NCBI RefSeq assembly: GCF_018861315.1
Contig: NZ_JAHLDL010000005.1
Coordinates: 1-64,000, forward strand
Source: Clostridium bowmanii
GTDB lineage: Bacteria; Bacillota; Clostridia; Clostridiales; Clostridiaceae
DNA: 64,000 nt
Reading direction: 5' to 3'
The notes beneath the pieces were generated by a model. That model did no database searches. It was not told where the DNA came from and worked only from the letters and a program-made list of their open reading frames with translations. Within the stretch, counting starts at the first letter, position 1. Every line of letters begins with the position of its first letter. Of the stretch, positions 45,471 to 54,781 are shown one piece after another. Position numbers and translations under genes: made by a program.

Positions 45471-46829
45471 ATGAAAACAGTAAATTCATCTAAAAGCAAC
45501 GATGATATCTTATACAAGATAGACGATAAACCGCCAATGGGCATGTCAATTTTACTCGGGTTTCAGCACATTATGGCAGCATTCGGGGGTATTGTTGCAG
45601 TGCCGCTAATAGTTGGTGGCGCTTTAAAATTACCTGGACAGGATATTGCATTTTTAGTAAGTGCTGCACTATTTGCAGCGGGTATAACTACATATATTCA
45701 AGCTAGAGGGGTTGGGCCTGTTGGAGCTAGACTTCCATGTGTTATGGGAACTGATTTTACATTTGTTGGGCCCTCTTTAGTGGTAGGTGCGGCTTATGGA
45801 TTACCGGGAATATTTGGGGCAACGATAATGGGATCTTTTATTGAGATTTTTTTAAGTCGCTTTATAAGACCACTAAGGAAATTCTTTCCTCCCATTGTAA
45901 CAGGAACAGTTGTTATGTTAATTGGTTTGACTTTATTACCGGTAGCAATAGATTGGTCTGCTGGTGGAGTTGGATCTAAAGACTATGGTAGCATAAGAAA
46001 TCTATGTATAGCGCTTTCAGTCTTGACGGTAATTGTATTATTAAATAGATATGGAAAAGGAATCCTTTCTACTGCATCAGTTATAATTGGTTTAATATTT
46101 GGATATGCAATATGTTTTCCACTTGGCATGTTAGATTTTTCAACCATTACAAATGCTAGTTGGATTGCTTTCCCAATGCCTTTAAAATATGGGATCACCT
46201 TTAAGTTCTCCGCATTTGTTGCATTTATTACAGCTTATTTAGTAACAACTGTTGAGACAGTAGGATGTCTTTTCGCTGTTGGTGAAGCGGCAGGTAAAGA
46301 TTTATCATCAGAAGATATTTCAAGGGGTATACTTTGCGATGGAGTTGGCTCTCTTATTGCAGGATTTGTTAATGCTGGTCCCAATACCTCCTTTTCACAA
46401 AATGTTGGACTTATACCGCTTACTAAAGTAGCAAGTAAATCTGTAGTTGCTATTTCGGGAATTATCCTAATGGTACTGGGAATATTTCCAAAATTCGGAG
46501 CAATCGTTGCTATTATGCCCAATCCAGTTTTAGGTGGTGCAGGTATTATAATGTTTGGAATGGTTGTATCAGCAGGAATTAAGACCCTTAAAGATGTAGA
46601 ACTTAACAATAGAAATATGCTTATTCTTGCTGTTTCACTTGGCGTTGGCATAGGGGTTTCCGTAAGACCTGATATTTTAAGTAGCATGCCAGCGGCAGTT
46701 AAGAGTTTCTTTTCTTCAGGAATAAGTGCAGGTACAGTGGTAGCTTTATTACTTAACATAGTATTAAAAGATGAATCCAAATTAAACATAGATTCAAAAA
46801 CAATTGAACCAATAAAAAAGGCAATGTAA
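45471..46829 (+). CDS. NCS2-family purine permease (uracil-xanthine permease type)
   Basis: 452 aa, about 12-14 membrane segments. Seen: the opening helix with FQHIMAAFGGIVAVPLIVGG, the NCS2 signature-like region ETVGCLFAVGEAAGKDLSSEDISRGILCDGVGSLIAG near residues 265-301, and NTSFSQNVGLIPLTKVASK. It most resembles the xanthine/uric-acid branch (PbuX, UacT) rather than uracil carriers, but substrate assignment needs more than sequence wording. It has its own promoter with the purine-island operator. GGGGGATG ribosome site. Confidence 0.88.
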   Translation: MKTVNSSKSNDDILYKIDDKPPMGMSILLGFQHIMAAFGGIVAVPLIVGGALKLPGQDIAFLVSAALFAAGITTYIQARGVGPVGARLPCVMGTDFTFVGPSLVVGAAYGLPGIFGATIMGSFIEIFLSRFIRPLRKFFPPIVTGTVVMLIGLTLLPVAIDWSAGGVGSKDYGSIRNLCIALSVLTVIVLLNRYGKGILSTASVIIGLIFGYAICFPLGMLDFSTITNASWIAFPMPLKYGITFKFSAFVAFITAYLVTTVETVGCLFAVGEAAGKDLSSEDISRGILCDGVGSLIAGFVNAGPNTSFSQNVGLIPLTKVASKSVVAISGIILMVLGIFPKFGAIVAIMPNPVLGGAGIIMFGMVVSAGIKTLKDVELNNRNMLILAVSLGVGIGVSVRPDILSSMPAAVKSFFSSGISAGTVVALLLNIVLKDESKLNIDSKTIEPIKKAM

Positions 46830-46941
46830 TATATAAATAATTAAAATGCTTTCTATTTAGATAAGATAGTAATTTTAGGGGAGACACTAATTATGTGATA
46901 ATATAACAGCTATTGTTTCATGATTAGACTAGGAGAAAATA

Positions 46942-47809
46942 ATGAAAAATTCGATTTCATTAAAAATATTAAGTATCTTGTAACCTGTGATGATGATGAC
47001 AGTTTATTTGAAAATATAAATATGTATATTGAAAACGGTGCAATAAAGTTGCTCTTGCTCCTTGTTCACCATTTAGTGTTACTGGAGATTTAATGCGTGA
47101 ATCAGCTAAACTTGCAAGAAAACTGGGGGTTAGGTTACATACTCATCTTGCAGAAACGGCGGATGAGCAAAAATTTACTTTAGAAAAATTTAATATGCGG
47201 CCACTTGAGTATATGGAAAGCTTGGGATGGCTAGGCTGCGATGTATGGTTTGCACATGGCATTCGCTTTAATGGTGATGAAATTAAAACACTTGCTAGAA
47301 CTGGAACAGGGATTGCCCATTGCCCTATATCTAACATGAAGTTGTCATCGGGAATTGCTAAGATTCCTCAAATGCTAAAGCTAAAAGTACCAGTTGGGCT
47401 TGGGGTTGACGGAAGCACAAGCAACGATGGTTCAAACATGCTTGAAGAGATGAGAGTTGCATTTTTACTCCATAGATTAAATTCTGGTAAAAATGCACCA
47501 ACTGCATATGACATACTAAAAATAGCTACAAAAGGTAGTGCAAAAGTTCTTGGACGCTCAGATATTGGAAAACTATCTGTTGGAATGGCAGCAGATTTAT
47601 TTATGATAAACCTTAATAAGATAGAGCTTATAGGAGCTGAACTTGATCCTAAAGCTCTACTTAGTACTGTGGGGGTTAAATGTGCTGTGGATTATACTAT
47701 GGTAAATGGTGTAATTGTAGTGAAAGATGGTGTGCTTGTAAATATTGATGAAGAAAAAATCTATCATGAAAGCCATGAGGTGGCAAAGAAATTTGTAAAA
47801 GAGTATTAA
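46942..47809 (+). pseudogene. 8-oxoguanine-deaminase/AtzB-like amidohydrolase, internally deleted
   Basis: AGGAGA precedes an ATG at 46942. After eight codons a lost A in a poly-A run shifts the frame; the next frame gives KNIKYLVTCDDDDSLFENI followed by NMYIENGAI, the usual N-terminus. It then jumps into KVALAPCSPFSVTGDLMRE..., normally about 170 residues further on, in another frame. From 47093 to 47809 the C-terminal 238 residues are open and look well kept (THLAETADEQ, FAHGIRF, GVDGSTSNDGSNML). The first metal motif (HxH) is lost, so no activity is expected. Wording is closest to 8-oxoguanine deaminases, not to SsnA. Confidence 0.85.
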
Positions 47810-47848
47810 AGAAAGAAAGAATATATTTAGTATATAAGGAGGCATAAA

Positions 47849-47945
47849 ATGAGTATTGGAAAAAGTATTAGAAGAGTTGATGCTTTTGATAAAGTAACTG
47901 GAACCTGATGGGAACATATCAGATATTCAGGAAGGCGCAATTTAA
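47849..47945 (+). pseudogene. Remnant of a xanthine-dehydrogenase molybdenum subunit
   Basis: AAGGAGG and an ATG at 47849 open MSIGKSIRRVDAFDKVTG, the standard N-terminus of xanthine dehydrogenase large subunits, and then stop (47906-47908). A one-base shift continues as EPDGNISDIQEGAI and a stop at 47943-47945, which may be the old C-terminus. All domains between are gone. It lies 39 nt after the amidohydrolase pseudogene, so the two were probably one operon. Confidence 0.75.
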
Positions 47946-48099
47946 AAATTTTTTAAAAGAATAGCCCATAAAATATGCCAATGTAAATCAAACATATGTA
48001 TTAAAAATGCTATTTTGAAAAGTGGATAAACTATATTTGAAATTTCGTCTTGCGCATAATTCGTAGGGCTTAATAAATATAAAACATGGGGGGAACAAA

Positions 48100-49461
48100 A
48101 TGGAATATTTTAAGATTGAAGAAAATGGAAGTGACGTGAGAAAAGAGATTATTGGAGGAGTGACCACATTTTTAACCATGGCATACATAATTGCAGTTAA
48201 TGCCAACATATTGGGAGATCCTGCCGTAGGAATGCCAGCTCCTGCAATAGTAACAGTAACTTGCCTAATGGCGGGACTTACTACAATTTTTATGGGATTA
48301 TATGCTAATCTTCCTTTTGCGCTAGCACCTGGAATGGGACTCAATGCATTCTTTGCTTATACGGTAGTAATAGGAATGAAAGTTCCATGGCAAGTAGCAC
48401 TAGCAGCTGTGTTTGTAGAAGGTGTTATTTTTATCATATTATCCTTAACTAGTGTTAGAGAAGCGGTAGTTAACGCTATACCAACAACTTTAAAATTAGC
48501 GGTTACAGCAGGTATTGGACTTTTTATTGCATTTATTGGTTTTGTAGATGCAGGTATTGTAGTTACTAATCCAGCAACAAAGGTAGCCCTAGGTAATTTT
48601 ACAAAGCCTACGGTATTAATAACTGTAGTAGGGGTAATTATAATTGTAGTGTTATCAAAGAAAAATATTAAAGGAGCTATATTATGGGGAATAGCTGCCA
48701 GTACTATGCTTGCTTGGCTATTCGCAATAATATCACCAACAGCTGCAGTAGCTGCTGGAATAAGTACACCAAAAGGTATATTTAAATTTGAATCAATAGC
48801 ACCAATTGCAGGTAAACTAGATTTTTCATACTTAAAAGATTCAAGTAGAATATTAGAATTTCTAACAATAATGTTAACATTTTTATTTGTTGATTTTTTC
48901 GATACTGTAGGAACACTAGTAGGAGTTGCTTCAAAGGTTGGAATGGTTGATAAAGATGGTAACGTAAAAAATTGTGGACGTGCGCTACTTGTAGATGCCG
49001 TTGGTACTACTGTAGGAGCTGTTCTTGGAACTTCAACTGTAACTACTTTTGTAGAAAGTTCAGCTGGATTTGCAGAAGGTGCTAGAACTGGACTTGCTTC
49101 TGTTGTAACAGGTATATTATTCTTACTGGCAATGTTCTTTTCACCTATATTCATTGCAATACCAACCTGCGCAACTGCACCTGCTCTTATAATTGTAGGG
49201 TTCTTTATGATTGAAAATATAGTTAAAATAGATTTCAGTGATTATACAGAGGGTGTACCTGCTTTCTTAACAATCGCACTAATGCCACTTACTTATAGTA
49301 TAGGCGATGGTTTAACTATGGGAATCCTTTCATATGCTGTGTTAAATCTTATAAACAATATATTCACTAAAGATCCTAGTAAAAGGAAAAAGGTTTCAGT
49401 TGTAATTTATATTTTAGCAGTACTGTTTATTGCTAAGTTAGTTGTAACTGGGATGAAATAA
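48100..49461 (+). CDS. AzgA-type purine permease (adenine/guanine/hypoxanthine)
   Basis: 453 aa, about 12-14 membrane segments. Family marks: opening RKEIIGGVTTFLTMAYIIAVNANILGD, the GMGLNAFFAYTVV segment near residues 81-93, and FVDFFDTVGTLVGVASKVGMVDKDG near 265-289, as in PbuG, GhxP and AzgA. It imports hypoxanthine/guanine or adenine by proton symport. It is preceded by two pseudogenes and has a GGGGGG ribosome site. A promoter with the purine operator was not found before it. Confidence 0.92.
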   Translation: MEYFKIEENGSDVRKEIIGGVTTFLTMAYIIAVNANILGDPAVGMPAPAIVTVTCLMAGLTTIFMGLYANLPFALAPGMGLNAFFAYTVVIGMKVPWQVALAAVFVEGVIFIILSLTSVREAVVNAIPTTLKLAVTAGIGLFIAFIGFVDAGIVVTNPATKVALGNFTKPTVLITVVGVIIIVVLSKKNIKGAILWGIAASTMLAWLFAIISPTAAVAAGISTPKGIFKFESIAPIAGKLDFSYLKDSSRILEFLTIMLTFLFVDFFDTVGTLVGVASKVGMVDKDGNVKNCGRALLVDAVGTTVGAVLGTSTVTTFVESSAGFAEGARTGLASVVTGILFLLAMFFSPIFIAIPTCATAPALIIVGFFMIENIVKIDFSDYTEGVPAFLTIALMPLTYSIGDGLTMGILSYAVLNLINNIFTKDPSKRKKVSVVIYILAVLFIAKLVVTGMK

Positions 49462-49494
49462 TAGGAATATTATAAAATAAGTAATTATAAGTAA

Positions 49495-49540
49495 AAGAAC
49501 AATTCGCATTATTATATAGTGCGAATTGTTCTTTATTTTA
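49495..49540 (+). terminator. Terminator of the AzgA-type permease gene
   Basis: 14-bp stem AAGAACAATTCGCA / TGCGAATTGTTCTT, 11-nt loop, then TATTTTA. It lies between convergent genes. Confidence 0.88.
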
Positions 49541-49562
49541 TAAAGGCTATTTAATTCATTTA

Positions 49563-50915
49563 TTACATTGCTTTTTTTTGATCTTCAGCATTGTGAATAA
49601 TAGCTTCTTCAGTTTTATCTTTAGGTAAGATTAGGTTTAATGCTATGGCAACTAATGTTGTAACAACAATAGATGATTTTCCAAATATAGATATAAACCA
49701 TATTGGGAATAAAGCAAATGCATTAGGGACTTCAACAATACCTATACCTAAGGCAATTGCGATTCCTACAACCGCTGAATTTCTCATTGAAAGATTATTT
49801 GAAGCAATCATCTTAACTCCAGTCATTGTTATTGTAGCAAAAACAGAGATTGTTGCACCACCAAGAACACATTGAGGAATAGTTGTAAGTAGTGAAGCAA
49901 ATTTAGGAATAAGGCCAGCTAAAATTACAACGAAAGAAGCAAAAGCAAATACCCATTTATTGATAACTTTATTTGTTATTACTATACCAACATTTTGGCT
50001 ATAAGTTGCAGTTGGCATACAACCGAATAGAGCACCGATTATACTTGAAAATCCGTTTCCGATAATACCACCAGAAAGCTCTTTATGTGTAGGTAATCTA
50101 TCCATACCCCCTTCTGTTGTAGCTGATAAATCACCTATAGCTTGAACAGAATTTACAATGTACATTATAGCCATAGATATTATAGCCGTAGTATTAAAGC
50201 TAATACCAAAGTGTAGAGGCCTGGGAACCTGAAAGAGACCTGCTGAAGTAACTGCAGTAAAGGATACCATCCCAAGAAATATAGAAATAACATATCCTAC
50301 CACCATACCTATTAAAATAGAGGCCAGCTTGAGATTACCCTTAGTGAAAAAATTTAAGAACATTACAACGGCAAGTGTTATTAATGCAACAACCCAGTTT
50401 CTAGGAGAACCGAAAGTTGCAGAACCAACTCCACCAGCTATATATTTAATAGCGACTGAATACAGTGATAATCCTATGGAAAATATAACTGTACCAGTAA
50501 CAAGCGGTGGAAAGAATTTTATAAGTTTTTTTAAAAATATTCCAAAAATTATGGCAACTAAACCACCTATTATTTGGGCACCGAAAACTGTAGCAATATT
50601 AAATTCACCAGTAATAGCCGTTAATGTTGGAACGTATGCAAAACTTACACCCATAATTACAGGCAGCCTAGAACCAATACGTTTACCAAGTGGAAAGATC
50701 TGAATTAAAGTGGCTATGCCGGCAAAAAAAAGTGAGGATTGTACAAGCAAAATCTTGTCAGCAGCAGTGAGATTTGCAACTCCGGCAACTATGAGCGCGG
50801 GTGTAACACAACCCACAATCATAGCAACAACGTGTTGCATGCCTAATGGTATAATTTCTTTGAGTGAAGGTCTACCATCATATTGAAATAGTAAAGACTT
50901 TTGATTAGAACTCAT
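49563..50915 (-). CDS. NCS2-family xanthine/uric acid permease
   Basis: 450 aa, 12-14 membrane segments. Seen: LGMQHVVAMIVGCVTPALIVAGVANL near the start, then AIGDLSATTEGGMDRLPTHKELSGGIIGNGFSSIIGALFG and TYSQNVGIVITNKV. It is the last gene of the ygeX-ygeY-ygeW-arcC-permease operon, so it probably imports the substrate of that pathway (xanthine or urate). It is clearly distinct from the permease at 45471. A palindrome (AGGATAGTG/CACTATCCT, 50936-50957) precedes it. Confidence 0.88.
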   Translation of the reverse strand: MSSNQKSLLFQYDGRPSLKEIIPLGMQHVVAMIVGCVTPALIVAGVANLTAADKILLVQSSLFFAGIATLIQIFPLGKRIGSRLPVIMGVSFAYVPTLTAITGEFNIATVFGAQIIGGLVAIIFGIFLKKLIKFFPPLVTGTVIFSIGLSLYSVAIKYIAGGVGSATFGSPRNWVVALITLAVVMFLNFFTKGNLKLASILIGMVVGYVISIFLGMVSFTAVTSAGLFQVPRPLHFGISFNTTAIISMAIMYIVNSVQAIGDLSATTEGGMDRLPTHKELSGGIIGNGFSSIIGALFGCMPTATYSQNVGIVITNKVINKWVFAFASFVVILAGLIPKFASLLTTIPQCVLGGATISVFATITMTGVKMIASNNLSMRNSAVVGIAIALGIGIVEVPNAFALFPIWFISIFGKSSIVVTTLVAIALNLILPKDKTEEAIIHNAEDQKKAM

Positions 50916-50965
50916 AAAATTACCTCCAATGATTTAGGATAGTGTAAACACTATCCTTATTTTAT

Positions 50966-51895
50966 TTATTTTATAATAGTACCTGTAGTACCTGCTATAC
51001 CATCTTTAGCTTTTTCAAGTAGAGTAATTAGTGAATATCTGCCTTCTTTTGAAGAAGCGAAATCGATTGCAGCCTCTACCTTAGGAAGCATTGAACCAGG
51101 AGCAAAGTGACCTTCTTTTGCATATCTACTAATTTCATTCACTGTAATATTATGGAGCCATTTTTCATTTGGTTTACCAAAGTTTATAGCAACTTTTTCT
51201 ACAGCTGTTAAAATAATAAGACAATCTGCATTAAGTTCTTTTGCAAGAGTACAACTAGCAAAATCCTTATCGATAACTGCGCTTACGCCTTTTAGATGAT
51301 TACCCTTTTTTATAACAGGAATACCACCACCGCCACATGCGATAACAACTTGGCCTATATCTACCAATGATTTTATTGTTTCAATTTCTATAATGCCTAC
51401 TGGCTTTGGTGATGCAACCACTTCTCTATATCCACGACCAGCATCTTCAACAACTTTTTTGCCGTTTTTTATAGCAAGGTCAGCTTCTTCTCTTGTCATG
51501 AAACTGCCAATAGGTTTAGTTGGATTTTCAAAGGCTTTATCCGTAGGGTCTACTTCAACTTGCGTTATTATTGTTGAAACATTTTTGTCTATATTACGGG
51601 TAAGTAGTTCTTCTCTAAGTGCATTTTGTAAATCGTAACCAATATAAGCTTGGCTCATTGCAACACATACAGACATGGGGCATAGTGAATATTTAGGATT
51701 GTTTTTATGGAGTTCACTCATTGCAATATTAATCATGCCAACTTGAGGCCCATTTCCATGAGATATAACAACTTCATTTCCCTCTTCTATAAGATCAACT
51801 ATAGCTTTTGCAGTAGATTTTACAGCTGCCATTTGTTCCTTTAAATTACTTCCAAGAGCATTGCCACCCAATGCGATTACTACTTTTTTCTTCAT
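50966..51895 (-). CDS. arcC: Carbamate kinase
   Basis: 309 aa. It makes ATP from carbamoyl phosphate and ADP. Seen: opening VVIALGGNALG, SHGNGPQVG near residues 47-55, AGRGYREVVASPKPVGI near 150-166, CGGGGIPV near 190-197, and the K..DFASCTLAKELNADCLIILTAVE region. In this operon (YqeA of the E. coli cluster) it would recover ATP from carbamoyl phosphate released by YgeW, the energy step of anaerobic purine use. The ribosome site GGGGG is clear. Confidence 0.94.
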   Translation of the reverse strand: MKKKVVIALGGNALGSNLKEQMAAVKSTAKAIVDLIEEGNEVVISHGNGPQVGMINIAMSELHKNNPKYSLCPMSVCVAMSQAYIGYDLQNALREELLTRNIDKNVSTIITQVEVDPTDKAFENPTKPIGSFMTREEADLAIKNGKKVVEDAGRGYREVVASPKPVGIIEIETIKSLVDIGQVVIACGGGGIPVIKKGNHLKGVSAVIDKDFASCTLAKELNADCLIILTAVEKVAINFGKPNEKWLHNITVNEISRYAKEGHFAPGSMLPKVEAAIDFASSKEGRYSLITLLEKAKDGIAGTTGTIIK

Positions 51896-51930
51896 GATAT
51901 TATCCCCCTTGTGAATTCAATTTTAAAATT

Positions 51931-51969
51931 AAAAGGCTATGTAGAATTTATAATTCAGCATAGCCTTTT
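51931..51969 (-). terminator. Hairpin between ygeW and carbamate kinase
   Basis: 11-bp stem AAAAGGCTATG / CATAGCCTTTT with a 17-nt loop; on the minus strand TTTT and AT-rich DNA follow. It probably lowers expression of the two distal genes rather than ending the operon. Confidence 0.6.
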
Positions 51970-51991
51970 ACTATAAAAACAAATTAGAATA

Positions 51992-53185
51992 TTATTTTAT
52001 TTCACGTTGTTCATTCTTCTTTTCAAGCATAGATAAAACTTCTTGTGGATTTTTAACTTTACTTAAGAAAATCATAGATGCTATTGTATATGGTTTGTAA
52101 CTGGCTTCTGCATAAAGTGGTTTTCTATATCTATCAAATACAGTGGCAGCAACTTCTCCAACTTCACAATTAACCCCAGAAATATCAGCAGGCAAGCAAT
52201 GAAGATAAAGTGCTTTTCCATTTTTTGTTGTTTTCATAAGTTCTTCAGTACATTCCCAATCTTTATGCTCAGCATTTTGTGCCAAAAGCTCTTTTTCAAG
52301 TAGGTTTATACCAGCAGTATCACCTTTTCCATACAAATCTGTTCTTTTTTCCATAGCAACAAAAGGGGCCCAGCTTTTGGGATAAACTATGTCAGCATCT
52401 TTGAATGCTTCTTCCATAGAATTTGTTTTTGTAAATGAACCACCAGACTCTGCAGCATTTTTTATTGCAATTTCTTCTACATCACTCATAACTTCGTAAC
52501 CTTCAGGATGGGCAAGAACAACGTCCATACCAAAACGGGTTAAAAGACCTATTACTCCTTGAGGAACTGAAAGTGGCTTACCATAAGATGGTGAGTATGC
52601 CCAAGACATAGCAACTTTTTTACCTTTCAAATTTTCAATGCCGCCAAGTTCATTGATAATATGAAGACAATCGGCCATGCATTGAGTAGGATGATCTATA
52701 TCACACTGTAAATTAACAAGTGTTGGGCGCTGTTCGAGTACTCCTTCGTCGTTACCTTCTTTTACAGCAGCAGATACTTCACGCATATAAGCATTACCTT
52801 TTCCAATATACATATCATCACGAATACCTATAACATCTGCCATGAATGAAATCATGTTAGCAGTTTCTCTTACTGTTTCACCATGAGCAACCTGAGATTT
52901 TCCTTCATCAAGATCTTGAACTTCAAGTCCAAGGAGGTTACAAGCGGAAGCAAAGCTAAATCTTGTACGAGTTGAATTATCACGGAATAGTGAAATTCCA
53001 AGACCACTATCAAAAATCTTTGAGGACATGTTATTTACTCTTAATTCTTTAAGAGCTTCTGCAACAGTGAATACTGCTTCTAATTCGTTTTTTGATTTTT
53101 CCCAAGTAAGAAGAAAATCATTATTGTACATATTTTTGAAATCTAGTGTGTTCAATTTGCTAACGTATTTATCCATTAAAGCCAT
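51992..53185 (-). CDS. ygeW: Knotted carbamoyltransferase YgeW
   Basis: 397 aa, longer than ornithine or aspartate carbamoyltransferase, as expected for YgeW. Carbamoyl-phosphate site DNSTRTRFSFASACNLLGL near residues 68-86, GKSQVAHGETVRETANMIS, the HPTQCMADCLHI stretch and LHCLPADISG near 325. The family acts within anaerobic purine breakdown, probably releasing carbamoyl phosphate from a carbamoylated amino-acid intermediate for carbamate kinase. Palindromic copy B lies upstream, between this gene and ygeY. Confidence 0.94.
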   Translation of the reverse strand: MALMDKYVSKLNTLDFKNMYNNDFLLTWEKSKNELEAVFTVAEALKELRVNNMSSKIFDSGLGISLFRDNSTRTRFSFASACNLLGLEVQDLDEGKSQVAHGETVRETANMISFMADVIGIRDDMYIGKGNAYMREVSAAVKEGNDEGVLEQRPTLVNLQCDIDHPTQCMADCLHIINELGGIENLKGKKVAMSWAYSPSYGKPLSVPQGVIGLLTRFGMDVVLAHPEGYEVMSDVEEIAIKNAAESGGSFTKTNSMEEAFKDADIVYPKSWAPFVAMEKRTDLYGKGDTAGINLLEKELLAQNAEHKDWECTEELMKTTKNGKALYLHCLPADISGVNCEVGEVAATVFDRYRKPLYAEASYKPYTIASMIFLSKVKNPQEVLSMLEKKNEQREIK

Positions 53186-53237
53186 TTATAAACTCCCCTT
53201 TATATTTAATTATTTTTTACATCTTTTAGTACGTTAA

Positions 53238-53423
53238 AAAGTTATATGTTTTGTAAAATGCTATTTGAACAAACTTAGCAATTCTTAACGGATTTTGTTG
53301 AAATAGTCGTTAGAAAATCATATGTTTGAGCATAGCGAGTTTATGATTTTTAGGATATTTTAATAAAATCCGATTAGAATTACTTAGTGAAGAGAGATAG
53401 CATTTATAGCAACATATGACTTT
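53238..53423 (+). repeat. Palindromic structured element, copy B
   Basis: A 186-bp inverted repeat (tips AAAGTTATATGTT / AACATATGACTTT) that abuts the ygeY stop codon. It carries TTTGAACAAAC (53264-53274) and TGTTTGAGCATAGCGAGTTT (53323-53342), identical to copy A, and AGAATTACTTAGTGA (53376-53390), close to copy A. It sits inside the ygeXYW operon. Confidence 0.85.
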
Positions 53424-54732
53424 ATTTGTTTTTGCAATATATTGTTGGAAGAGCAGCATATACAGCAGCACATTTAACTAGGTCTTCTTTCCAAGTTCTT
53501 TCATTTGGAGCATGTGCCTGAGATTCTGCACCCGGGCCGAAACCTATGCATGGTATTTCATGACGACCCATTATAGCAACACCGTTTGTTGAGAATGTCC
53601 ATTTATCAGTAAGTGGGCGAGCTTTTCTCACTTCATCAGTGCTGGCAGAACCGCTTCTTGCTAATCCAAACATCCCTTTGTATGATTCTTCCATTGCCTT
53701 AACAACAGCATGATCTTCAGGTATAACCCATGTAGGGAAGTAGCATTCCTGAGGGTATGAAAGGCCAGTCCAACTTTTTTTGTCATAGTTATACATAGTA
53801 ACCTCTGCATTGTATTTTTTAGCAGCTGGAAGTTGACGAATTTCTTCTAAACAGCTTTCCCATGTTTCTCCAGATGTCATACGACGGTCGAGTGAAATCG
53901 CGCAAGAGTCAGCTACAGCGCAACGGCTTGGTGAAGTAAAGAATATTTCTGATGCAGCTATAGTGCCACGTCCGAGGAAATTAGCTTCTTCAAAATTAGG
54001 GTTGAACTTTTTATCTAACATTTTTACGAGACCTTTGATTTCTGTAGAATCAGCAGCATCATTTGTGTTAAGGTTTTTGACATCCATTAATATTTCAGCC
54101 ATTTTGTAGATTGCGTTGTCTCCTCTTTCTGGAGCTGAACCGTGGCATGAAACACCTTTAACATCAACACGTATTTCCATACGTCCTCTATGTCCTCTGT
54201 AGATACCGCTATCAGTTGGTTCTGTGCTTACAACAAATTCAGGTTTGATTTTGTCCTGTTCTATGATGTGCAGCCAGCAGTTTCCGTCGCAGTCCTCTTC
54301 TTGTACTGATCCAACCACGAGAGCTGTGTAGTCTTTGCTTAACATGTTAAGATCTTTCATTATCTTAGCGCCGTATACAGCGGATACGATACCACCAAGT
54401 TGGTCAGACGTACCACGTCCACCAATTTCCTCTTCAGTTTCATAACCTATATAAGGATCAAAAGTCCAGTTACTGAGCTCTCCAAGACCAACAGTGTCAA
54501 TATGAGCATCAAAAGCTATAAGGGTTTTACCTGTTCCCACGTAACCTAAAATATTACCTTGCGCATCAATTTCTACTTTGTCAAAACCAAGAGAGTTCAT
54601 TTCTTGCTCTATTCTTTTAACAACACCTTCTTCTCCACAGCTTTCGCCAGGGATAGCAATTAAGTCACGTAAAAATTTTGTCATCTGAACTTCATAAGCC
54701 TCTGATTTTTGTTTAATAGCATTAAAATCCAT
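53422..54732 (-). CDS. ygeY: YgeY-family selenium-linked hydrolase
   Basis: 436 aa, M20 peptidase fold. Metal-site motifs: [10 protein letters not shown] near residues 72-81, [14 protein letters not shown] near 108-121, and [13 protein letters not shown] near 141-153. The family is tied by genome context to selenium-dependent xanthine dehydrogenase and, with YgeX and YgeW, to anaerobic purine breakdown, where it would cleave an amide or carbamoyl-amino-acid intermediate. It lies 49 nt after ygeX. Confidence 0.94.
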   Translation of the reverse strand: MDFNAIKQKSEAYEVQMTKFLRDLIAIPGESCGEEGVVKRIEQEMNSLGFDKVEIDAQGNILGYVGTGKTLIAFDAHIDTVGLGELSNWTFDPYIGYETEEEIGGRGTSDQLGGIVSAVYGAKIMKDLNMLSKDYTALVVGSVQEEDCDGNCWLHIIEQDKIKPEFVVSTEPTDSGIYRGHRGRMEIRVDVKGVSCHGSAPERGDNAIYKMAEILMDVKNLNTNDAADSTEIKGLVKMLDKKFNPNFEEANFLGRGTIAASEIFFTSPSRCAVADSCAISLDRRMTSGETWESCLEEIRQLPAAKKYNAEVTMYNYDKKSWTGLSYPQECYFPTWVIPEDHAVVKAMEESYKGMFGLARSGSASTDEVRKARPLTDKWTFSTNGVAIMGRHEIPCIGFGPGAESQAHAPNERTWKEDLVKCAAVYAALPTIYCKNK

Positions 54733-54781
54733 TTTTTTTATTCCTCCTTAAATTTGGGAATTTTATGTTGAAGCATATTTA

